A DNA stretch of 64,000 bases from Nitrospirota bacterium (GTDB taxonomy: Bacteria; Nitrospirota; JACRHL01): contig JAOUFN010000003.1 in assembly GCA_029858285.1 (NCBI GenBank), positions 118,204-182,203 of the forward strand. Reading direction: 5' to 3'. Made by a program: the position numbers and the translations under genes. Below the pieces are notes generated by a model. The model ran no database searches, had not been told where the DNA came from, and was given only the letters and a program-made list of their open reading frames with translations. Shown here piece after piece: positions 56,975 to 64,000 of this stretch; position 1 is the first letter of the stretch; the number at the start of each line of letters is the position of its first letter.

Positions 56975-59900
56975 ATGAGCCACTTCATCGATCGGCTGAC
57001 CTATTTTTCCAGGGTCGAGGGCCGGTTTTCCGGTGGACACGGCATCGTCACCGGGGAGAGCCGGGACTGGGAGAAAGCCTATCGCGGGCGGTGGGCCCAC
57101 GACAAGGTGGTACGCTCCACCCACGGGGTCAACTGCACCGGCTCCTGTAGCTGGAAAATCTATGTCAAGAACGGGCTGGTCACCTGGGAGACCCAGCAGA
57201 CCGACTACCCGCGCACCCGGCCCGACCTGCCCAACCATGAACCCCGTGGCTGCTCCCGCGGGGCCAGTTATTCCTGGTATCTGTACAGCGCCGCCCGCCT
57301 GAAATACCCGCTGGTGCGGGCGCGCCTGCTGAAGCTGTGGCGTGCCGCCAGGGCGCAGCATCCAGACCCGGTGGACGCCTGGGGAAGTATTGTTTCCGAT
57401 CCAGAAAAATCGAACGAATACAAAAAGATAAGAGGTCTTGGCGGATTCGTCCGCGCCAGTTGGGACGAGGTCAACGAAATCACCGCCGCGTCCAACATCT
57501 ACACCACCAAAACCTTCGGGCCGGACCGGGTGATCGGGTTTTCGCCGATCCCGGCCATGTCCATGGTGTCCTATGCCGCGGGCTCCCGCTATCTGTCCCT
57601 GATGGGCGGGGTGTGCATGAGCTTTTACGACTGGTATTGCGACCTGCCTCCCGCCTCGCCCCAGACCTGGGGAGAGCAGACCGACGTGCCCGAGTCCGCC
57701 GACTGGTTCAACTCGTCCTACATCATCGCCTGGGGTTCCAACGTGCCCCAGACCCGCGCGCCGGACGCCCATTTTTTCACCGAAGTCCGCTACAAGGGCA
57801 CCAAGACCGTGTCGGTGACGCCGGACTACGCGGAAATCTCCAAGCTGGTGGACATTGCCCTGCACCCGCGCCAGGGCACCGACTCGGCCATGGCCATGGC
57901 CATGGGCCACGTGGTGTTCAAGGAGTTCCACCTGGGGGGCAAATCGGAGTATTTCGCCGACTACTGCCGCACCTATACCGACATGCCCACCGTGGTGCTG
58001 CTGGAACAAAAGGAAGGGGTTTGCATCCCCGACCGCACCCTGCGCGCCGCCGACTTTGAAGGCGACCTGAACACCACCAACAACGCCGAGTGGAAGCCGG
58101 TGGTTTATGACGAAACCAGCGGCGGGTTTGCCGTGCCGGACGGCTCCATCGGCTCCCGCTGGGGCGAGGCGGGCAAGTGGAATCTGGACGGCCGGGACAA
58201 CGCGTCCGGCGCTGCGCTGCGCCCCCGGCTCTCCTTTATCGAGGGGCGGGACGAGGTGGTGGCGGTGGCCTTCCCGTACTTCGGCAACCAGCCCCACGAC
58301 TCGGAAATTTTCGCCCACACCGACCACGCCGGCATCCAGTTGCGCAACGTGCCGGTGCGCCGGGTGCAGCTCAAGGGCGGCAGGTCGGCACTGGTGGCCA
58401 CCGTCTACGACCTGATGGCCGCCAACTACGCCATCGACCGGGGTCTGGGGGGGGGAAACACCGCCGCTGATTACGACGATGACGTGCCCTATACCCCGGC
58501 GTGGCAGGAAAAAATCACCGGGGTGCCCCGTGCCCGGGTGATCCGGGTGGCCAGGGAGTTCGCCGACAACGCCCACCGCACCAGGGGCCGCTCCATGGTG
58601 ATTCTGGGCGCGGCGATCAACCACTGGTACCACATGGACATGACCTACCGGGGGATCATCAACCTGCTGGTCATGTGCGGCTGTGTGGGGCAGTCCGGCG
58701 GCGGCTGGGCCCACTATGTGGGGCAGGAAAAGCTGCGCCCGCAAACCGGCTGGCTGCCGCTGGCCTTTGCCCTGGACTGGAGCCGTCCGCCGCGCCAGAT
58801 GAACTCCACCTCCTTTTTCTACAGCCACTCCAGCCAGTGGCGCTACGAACGGTTGCGGGTGGACGAGATTCTCTCGCCCCTGGCGGACCGCCAAAAGTGG
58901 GCGGACCACTCGCTGATCGACTGCAACGTGCGTTCCGAGCGCATGGGGTGGCTGCCGTCCGCGCCGCAGTTGCACGAAAACCCCCTGTCCCTGGCGGCCA
59001 AAGCCAAACAGGCGGGGAGGGACACCAAAGAGCATGTGGTGGAGCGGCTCAAATCCGGCGACCTGCAATTCGCCTGCGAGGACCCGGACCACGCCAGCAA
59101 TTTTCCGCGCAACCTGTTCGTCTGGCGCTCCAACATCCTGGGGTCGTCCGGCAAGGGGCACGAGTACATGCTCAAGCACCTGCTTGGCGCCCAGAACGCC
59201 GTGATGAGCGAGGATCTGGCCGGGTTGGGGCAGCCAAAACCGTCCGAGGTGAAGTGGCACGACAGCGCGCCGGAAGGGAAGCTGGATCTGGTGGTGACCC
59301 TGGACTTCCGCATGTCCACTACCGCCGTCTATTCCGACATCGTGCTGCCCACCGCCACCTGGTACGAAAAGAACGACCTCAACACCTCCGACATGCACCC
59401 CTTCATCCACCCCCTGTCGCGGGCGGTGGACCCGGCCTGGGAGAGCCGTTCGGACTGGGACATCTTCAAGGGGCTGGCGAAAACGTTCTCGGCATTGTGC
59501 GTTGGCCACCTGGGGGTGGAAACCGATCTGGTGACCGTGCCCATCCTGCACGACACCCCCGGTGAACTGGCCCAGCCCATGGGGGTGAAGGACTGGAAAA
59601 AAGGCGAGTGCGAGGCGGTGCCCGGCAAGACCATGCCGAATCTGGTGGAGGTCACGCGGGACTACCCGGCGCTGTACAAAAAATTCACCTCCCTGGGGCC
59701 GCTGCTGGAAAAGCTCGGCAACGGCGGCAAGGGGATCGGCTGGAACACCGACGCCGAAGTGGCCTTCCTCGGCAAGCTGAACCGCACGGTGACGGAAGCG
59801 GGGGTTTCCCACGGGCGGCCAAGGATCGAAACCGACATCGACGCCGCCGAGGTGGTGCTGAGCCTGGCACCGGAGACCAACGGTCAGGTGGCGGTCAAGG

Positions 59901-60742
59901 CGTGGCAGGCGCTGGGCAAGATCACCGGCCGCGACCACACCCATCTGGCGCGCCCCAAGGAGGACGAAAGGCTGCGCTTCCGGGATTTGCAGGCCCAGCC
60001 GCGCAAGATCATTTCGTCCCCCACCTGGTCGGGACTGGAAGACGAGCACGTCAGCTACAACGCCGGCTACACCAATGTGCACGAGCGCATCCCCTGGCGC
60101 ACCCTCACCGGCCGCCAGCATTTTTATCAGGACCACGAGTGGATGCGCGACTTTGGCGAAGGGCTGTGCGTCTACAAGCCGCCCATTTCCACCCGCACTA
60201 TCACCGAGGCGGTGAAACGGCGTGGCGGGGACAGTCGCCAGATTGCCCTCAACTACATCACGCCGCACCAGAAGTGGGGCATCCACTCCACCTATTCGGA
60301 CAACCTGCTGATGCTGACCCTGAACCGGGGTGGCCCGGTGGTGTGGCTGTCGGAAACCGACGCCGGCAAGATCGGCGTGGCCGACAACGACTGGATTGAG
60401 CTGTACAACGCCAACGGCGCCATCACCGCCCGCGCGGTGGTGTCCCAGCGGGTGCCGGAGGGGCTCGTCATGATGTATCACGCCCAGGAAAAAACCATCA
60501 ACACCCCCGGCAGCGTCATCACCGGCAAACGCGGCGGCATCCACAACTCGGTCACCCGCGCGGTGATGAAACCCACGCACATGATCGGTGGCTACGCCCA
60601 ACTGGCGTGGGGCTTCAACTACTACGGCACGGTGGGCTCCAACCGGGATGAATTCGTCCTCGTGCGCCGGGTGGAGCAGGTGGACTGGCTGGACAAACCG
60701 TATGTGGAAGGCCAGCCCCTTGGCGTGGAGGCGATGAAATGA
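56975..60742 (+). CDS. narG: respiratory nitrate reductase, alpha subunit
   Basis: A 1,255-residue molybdo-bis-MGD enzyme reducing nitrate at the cytoplasmic face. The FS0 [4Fe-4S] ligands H50, C54 and C58 and C93 are visible (HGVNCTGSC, CSRG). The Mo-site region YDWYCDLPPASPQTWGEQTD holds the ligating aspartate. C-terminal GFNYYGTVGSNRDEFVLVRR is typical. Length is normal and no break is seen. It overlaps narH by four bases. Confidence 0.98.
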   Translation: MSHFIDRLTYFSRVEGRFSGGHGIVTGESRDWEKAYRGRWAHDKVVRSTHGVNCTGSCSWKIYVKNGLVTWETQQTDYPRTRPDLPNHEPRGCSRGASYSWYLYSAARLKYPLVRARLLKLWRAARAQHPDPVDAWGSIVSDPEKSNEYKKIRGLGGFVRASWDEVNEITAASNIYTTKTFGPDRVIGFSPIPAMSMVSYAAGSRYLSLMGGVCMSFYDWYCDLPPASPQTWGEQTDVPESADWFNSSYIIAWGSNVPQTRAPDAHFFTEVRYKGTKTVSVTPDYAEISKLVDIALHPRQGTDSAMAMAMGHVVFKEFHLGGKSEYFADYCRTYTDMPTVVLLEQKEGVCIPDRTLRAADFEGDLNTTNNAEWKPVVYDETSGGFAVPDGSIGSRWGEAGKWNLDGRDNASGAALRPRLSFIEGRDEVVAVAFPYFGNQPHDSEIFAHTDHAGIQLRNVPVRRVQLKGGRSALVATVYDLMAANYAIDRGLGGGNTAADYDDDVPYTPAWQEKITGVPRARVIRVAREFADNAHRTRGRSMVILGAAINHWYHMDMTYRGIINLLVMCGCVGQSGGGWAHYVGQEKLRPQTGWLPLAFALDWSRPPRQMNSTSFFYSHSSQWRYERLRVDEILSPLADRQKWADHSLIDCNVRSERMGWLPSAPQLHENPLSLAAKAKQAGRDTKEHVVERLKSGDLQFACEDPDHASNFPRNLFVWRSNILGSSGKGHEYMLKHLLGAQNAVMSEDLAGLGQPKPSEVKWHDSAPEGKLDLVVTLDFRMSTTAVYSDIVLPTATWYEKNDLNTSDMHPFIHPLSRAVDPAWESRSDWDIFKGLAKTFSALCVGHLGVETDLVTVPILHDTPGELAQPMGVKDWKKGECEAVPGKTMPNLVEVTRDYPALYKKFTSLGPLLEKLGNGGKGIGWNTDAEVAFLGKLNRTVTEAGVSHGRPRIETDIDAAEVVLSLAPETNGQVAVKAWQALGKITGRDHTHLARPKEDERLRFRDLQAQPRKIISSPTWSGLEDEHVSYNAGYTNVHERIPWRTLTGRQHFYQDHEWMRDFGEGLCVYKPPISTRTITEAVKRRGGDSRQIALNYITPHQKWGIHSTYSDNLLMLTLNRGGPVVWLSETDAGKIGVADNDWIELYNANGAITARAVVSQRVPEGLVMMYHAQEKTINTPGSVITGKRGGIHNSVTRAVMKPTHMIGGYAQLAWGFNYYGTVGSNRDEFVLVRRVEQVDWLDKPYVEGQPLGVEAMK

Positions 60743-62292
60743 CCATCCGCGCGCAGATCGCCATGGTGCTGAATCTGGACAAGTGCATCGGCTGTCACAC
60801 CTGTTCGGTCACCTGCAAGAACGTGTGGACCTCCCGCAGCGGCGTGGAGTACGCCTGGTTCAACAACGTGGAAACCAAGCCCGGAGTGGGCTACCCCCAG
60901 CATTGGGAAGATCAGGACAAATGGAACGGCGGCTGGACCCTGAACGGCTCCGGCAAGCTGGTGCCCAGGGCGGGGGGCAAGATCAGCAGCCTGCTCAAGA
61001 TTTTCGCCAACCCGGACCTGCCGGAAATCGACGACTATTACGAGCCGTTCACCTTCGAGTACGGCCACCTGGCCAATGCCCCCGAAAGCCAGGCCGTGCC
61101 CACTGCGCGCATGCACTCGGCCATTACCGGAAAAAAACAGGAAAAGCCCGTCTGGGGTCCCAACTGGGAGGAACTGCTGGGGGGCGAATTCGACAAGCGC
61201 GGCAAGGACAGCAACTTCGAGGCGGTGGAAAAGGCCATCTACGGTGAGTTCGAAAACACCTTCATGATGTACCTGCCGCGCCTGTGCGAGCACTGCCTGA
61301 ACCCGTCCTGCGTGGCCGCCTGTCCGTCCGGAGCCATCTACAAGCGCGAGGAGGACGGCATCGTCCTGATCGATCAGGACAAGTGCCGGGGCTGGCGCAT
61401 GTGCGTCTCGGGCTGTCCCTACAAAAAGATCTACTTCAACTGGCAGTCCGGAAAATCGGAAAAGTGCACCCTGTGCTACCCGCGTCTGGAGGCGGGGGAG
61501 CCCACCATCTGCTCGGAAACCTGTGTGGGGCGCATCCGTTATCTGGGGGTGCTGCTGTACGACGCGGAGCAGATCGAGGCCGCCGCGTCGGCCAGGGACG
61601 AAAAAGACCTCTATCGCTCCCAGTGCGACCTGTTTCTGGACCCCCACGACCCGCAGGTGGTGGCGCGGGCCAGGGCCGACGGGGTACCCGACAGCTGGAT
61701 CGCCGGGGCGCAGAACTCCCCCGTCTACAAAATGGCCATCGACTGGAAGATCGCCTTCCCGCTGCATCCGGAATACCGCACCCTGCCCATGGTGTGGTAC
61801 GTGCCGCCCCTGTCGCCCATTCAGGCGGCGGCGGAGTCCGGCATGCTGGGGGAGGTGGGCATGTTCCCCGATGTGAGCGACCTGAAAATTCCGCTGCGCT
61901 ACCTGGCCAACCTGCTCACGGCGGGGGACGAGGCGCCGGTCAAATCGGCGCTGGAGCGGCTGATGGGCATGCGCGCCTACATGCGCGGCAAAACCGTGGA
62001 CGGCGCGGGGGACCCGGAAATCCTCAAAAAACTCGGCATGACCGAGGTGGAACTGGATCACATGTACCACCTGCTGGCCATCGCCAATTACGAGGATCGC
62101 TTCGTGATCCCCACCAACCACCGGGAGTATGCGGGCGACACTCCGTTCGATCAGGAGATCGCCTTTGCCACCCGCTCGGAATGCGGTTTCAGCTTCGGGG
62201 ATGGGTGCCACCCGTCCAGCCCCAAACTGATCAACCTGTTCGGCACCCAGACCCACCCGAACACCCTGAGTGGCAAGCCGAAGGATTCATGA
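60739..62292 (+). CDS. narH: respiratory nitrate reductase, beta subunit
   Basis: A 517-residue iron-sulfur subunit passing electrons from NarI to NarG. Cysteine clusters: CIGCHTCSVTCKNVW at the start, CEHCLNPSCVAACP, CRGWRMCVSGCP (the tryptophan marks the [3Fe-4S] site) and CTLCYPR with a late CSETC. Length is typical. Confidence 0.98.
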   Translation: MTIRAQIAMVLNLDKCIGCHTCSVTCKNVWTSRSGVEYAWFNNVETKPGVGYPQHWEDQDKWNGGWTLNGSGKLVPRAGGKISSLLKIFANPDLPEIDDYYEPFTFEYGHLANAPESQAVPTARMHSAITGKKQEKPVWGPNWEELLGGEFDKRGKDSNFEAVEKAIYGEFENTFMMYLPRLCEHCLNPSCVAACPSGAIYKREEDGIVLIDQDKCRGWRMCVSGCPYKKIYFNWQSGKSEKCTLCYPRLEAGEPTICSETCVGRIRYLGVLLYDAEQIEAAASARDEKDLYRSQCDLFLDPHDPQVVARARADGVPDSWIAGAQNSPVYKMAIDWKIAFPLHPEYRTLPMVWYVPPLSPIQAAAESGMLGEVGMFPDVSDLKIPLRYLANLLTAGDEAPVKSALERLMGMRAYMRGKTVDGAGDPEILKKLGMTEVELDHMYHLLAIANYEDRFVIPTNHREYAGDTPFDQEIAFATRSECGFSFGDGCHPSSPKLINLFGTQTHPNTLSGKPKDS

Positions 62293-62307
62293 AGTGAGAA
62301 GTTCGCG

Positions 62308-62982
62308 ATGAGAAGCCTGCGCGTGCTGTCCCGGCTGTTGACGTACCCGGAAGCCGAACTGTTCGTCCACATGGACGAAATGAAGGCGGTGCTGACCGGG
62401 GAACGCCTGCTGAAGGGGAGAAAGCTGGAGGCCGTGACCGGCTTCATGGACCGGCTTGCCGCCACCGGGCTGATGGACGCCCAGGAAACCTACGTGGAGC
62501 TGTTCGACCGGGGGCGCGCCCACTGCCTGCACCTGTTCGAGCACGTGCACGGAGAGTCCCACTTCCGGGGCCAGGCCATGATCGAACTGGCCGCCCGTTA
62601 CGCCGACAAGGGGCTGTATATCGGCACGGCGGAGTTGCCGGACTATCTGCCCCTGTTTCTGGAATTTGTTTCCATCTGCGAGCTCCGGGAGGGCCAGGAG
62701 ACCTTGGGGCAGGCGGCCCCGGTGATCGCCACCATCGGTGAAAAACTGCGGCGCCGGGACTCCGGCTATGCCGTCGTGATGGAGGCCATCGTGGCCCTGT
62801 CCGGCGTGCGCCTGAGCCGCGCCGACATCAGGAAGGCGGCGGACGCCGCCATGCCGGACATTCAAACCCTGGACGATCTGGACAAGGAGTGGGCCGAGCC
62901 CGCGGCGTTTGATGGCGCCCCCGCCTGCGGAACCTGTGACGAAAACGGCCTGCCGGCCCTGCAACAGATCAAAGGTGCGTGA
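62308..62982 (+). CDS. narJ: nitrate reductase molybdenum cofactor assembly chaperone
   Basis: A 224-residue helical chaperone that holds NarGH until the cofactor is inserted. The family core YVELFDRGRAHCLHLFEHVHGESHFRGQAM is present, along with LPDYLPLFLEF. The C-terminus ends with ACGTCDENG, a cysteine-containing tail. The stop overlaps the narI start by one base. Confidence 0.95.
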   Translation: MRSLRVLSRLLTYPEAELFVHMDEMKAVLTGERLLKGRKLEAVTGFMDRLAATGLMDAQETYVELFDRGRAHCLHLFEHVHGESHFRGQAMIELAARYADKGLYIGTAELPDYLPLFLEFVSICELREGQETLGQAAPVIATIGEKLRRRDSGYAVVMEAIVALSGVRLSRADIRKAADAAMPDIQTLDDLDKEWAEPAAFDGAPACGTCDENGLPALQQIKGA

Positions 62983-63683
62983 TGAACGACCCCCTCACCG
63001 CGTTTTTCTTCGGCATTTATCCCTACATCGCCATCTGCGTCATGGTGGTCGGCTCCATCCTGCGCTACGACCGCGACCCGTATTCGTGGAAGGCGGATTC
63101 CAGCCAGTTGTTGCGCCGGAGGGGGCTGCGCTGGGGCAGCAATTTGTTCCATGTGGGGGTGCTGTTCATCCTGTTCGGGCATTTTTTCGGGCTGCTGACC
63201 CCCCATGCGCTGTACGAGCACGTCATCAGTGCGGAGAACAAACAGTCCTTGGCCATGATCAGCGGCGGCATTGCCGGAGGCCTTGCGCTCATCGGACTGC
63301 TGATCCTGATCTGGCGGCGGCTGGCGGATGAGCGCATCAAGGCCACCACCCGTTTCATGGACATGGCCATCCTGCTGCTGCTGTTTGCCCAATTGATGCT
63401 GGGCATGCTGACGATTCCGCAATCGGCCCGGCATCCGGACGGCGCCACCATGATGACCCTGGCCCTGTGGGCCCAGCACATTGTCACCTTCCGGCCCGGC
63501 GCCGCGGACTACCTGACGGGTGTGGCGCCGGTGTTCAAGGCCCATATCGTGCTGGGGCTGACCATTTTCCTGATCTTCCCCTTCACCCGCCTGGTGCATA
63601 TGCTGAGCGTGCCGTTCAAGTACCTGCTGCGCCCCGGCTATCAGGTGGTGCGCCGGGGCCGCCGCGCCAGCCCGCTGGGGTAG
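62982..63683 (+). CDS. narI: respiratory nitrate reductase, gamma subunit
   Basis: A 233-residue cytochrome b with five helices, anchoring NarGH and oxidising quinol. Heme-ligand histidines appear in HVGVLFILFGHFFG and in the fifth helix (HIVLGLTIFLIFPFTRLVHM). ATG 62982 overlaps the narJ stop; a GTG sits one codon upstream. Confidence 0.96.
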   Translation: MNDPLTAFFFGIYPYIAICVMVVGSILRYDRDPYSWKADSSQLLRRRGLRWGSNLFHVGVLFILFGHFFGLLTPHALYEHVISAENKQSLAMISGGIAGGLALIGLLILIWRRLADERIKATTRFMDMAILLLLFAQLMLGMLTIPQSARHPDGATMMTLALWAQHIVTFRPGAADYLTGVAPVFKAHIVLGLTIFLIFPFTRLVHMLSVPFKYLLRPGYQVVRRGRRASPLG

Positions 63684-63829
63684 AGCGACCGCCGCGTCCC
63701 TCGGGAAACTCTCTCAACAACCGGGTGGAAGACCGCGTTGCCGTGGTCGGCCTGTGGCCGGCCGGGGCGTGGTCCGGCAATCCGGATGCCCGAGCCCTGG
63801 GGAATTTTGCATCAGGGCCGGAAAGGGGC
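63684..63829. other. gene-free stretch after narI
   Basis: No gene, tRNA or strong terminator is seen between the narI stop and the promoter at 63830. Confidence 0.6.
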
Positions 63830-63858
63830 TTGACGGCACGCCAACGGTCAGATAGAGT
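63830..63858 (+). promoter_or_regulatory. rRNA-type promoter
   Basis: TTGACG (63830-63835), a 17-base spacer and TAGAGT (63853-63858). TAGAGT -10 boxes are common in strong stable-RNA promoters. It points into the putative rRNA leader. Confidence 0.6.
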
Positions 63859-63936
63859 ACTGTGCTTTCGCGGATCGCGGCCCGCATGGAGATTCCCTGT
63901 CAGGGGGTTTTCCGTGGGCGGGTTTTGCGGGAGGGG

Positions 63937-64000
63937 TCTTTGACAACTAAATAGGATGGTGCGTGCCCAAGAGACGGGTTCTTTTAATCAGAGACGAATC
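63937..64000 (+). other. putative 16S rRNA leader region, running off the window
   Basis: TCTTTGACAACTAAATAGG resembles the TCTTTGACAATTGAATA leader seen before 16S genes in many bacteria. The following CAGAGACGAATC is compatible with precursor sequence. The mature 16S start (AGAGTTTGATC) is not reached, so the call rests on the leader and the promoter 5' of it. Confidence 0.5.

Noticed and set aside
56270..60601. 1,443-codon open frame antisense to narK/narG
   Set aside because: Shadow of GC-rich coding; the plus-strand NarK and NarG are complete and unmistakable.

Overview
This is a GC-rich bacterial chromosome segment with dense, mostly short-spaced genes and Shine-Dalgarno-led starts. 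It carries several sigma70-like promoters with 16-18 bp spacers. The gene set (trigger factor-ClpP-ClpX block, UbiE, BioA, SerB with two ACT domains, hopanoid genes HpnC/D/E, membrane nitrate reductase NarGHJI, hybrid PAS/Cache histidine kinases) points to a free-living, respiring Pseudomonadota member. It could be a deep branch such as Magnetococcia or Zetaproteobacteria, but nothing in the window fixes the lineage.

Layout. 1-10.6 kb is a redox block: a VTT-membrane/MerA-like flavoprotein fusion (minus strand, cut by the window edge), then a 2,115-residue secreted multicopper oxidase of the MofA/MnxG (manganese oxidase) type and a secreted YVTN beta-propeller protein. 10.6-16 kb holds fdhD, a hybrid histidine kinase, and an uncharacterised pair (VWA lipoprotein plus polytopic membrane protein). 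16.3-21.5 kb has bioA, a gene-free AT-rich stretch with two perfect DnaA boxes (candidate oriC), an AI-2E/PerM-type transporter and a split transketolase. 22-25.4 kb is tig-clpP-clpX. 25.4-31.5 kb has a peptide/nickel-type binding lipoprotein, a second hybrid kinase facing a Cache-like lipoprotein across a palindromic intergenic region, and a sirtuin. 31.7-34.3 kb is serS followed directly by two serine tRNAs, a DUF2155-like protein and tRNA-Arg.

34.4-38.2 kb is accessory: a multiheme cytochrome c beheaded by an apparently intact IS3-family element, an unknown protein with a CSSC motif, and a small heme-copper-oxidase-like membrane protein. 38.4-43.7 kb has a B12-binding-type radical SAM enzyme coupled to ubiE, then leuA and serB. 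43.8-47.2 kb is hpnCDE, squalene synthesis for hopanoids, behind a near-consensus promoter that would give an almost leaderless mRNA. 47.2-51.4 kb is a one-carbon/folate/pantothenate operon (fau, folD, metF, panB, yhbY, fmdE-like).

After tRNA-Leu(GAG) comes about 1 kb of small-ORF debris (51.6-52.7 kb). Then a MOT1-type molybdate transporter stands divergent from a fused NarK1-NarK2 transporter and narGHJI: molybdate supply, nitrate import and nitrate respiration together. The right edge carries a TTGACG-17-TAGAGT promoter and a sequence resembling a 16S rRNA leader, so an rRNA operon probably starts just beyond the window.

The most interesting elements are the giant oxidase with its propeller partner, the candidate replication origin, and the VWA/polytopic membrane pair.
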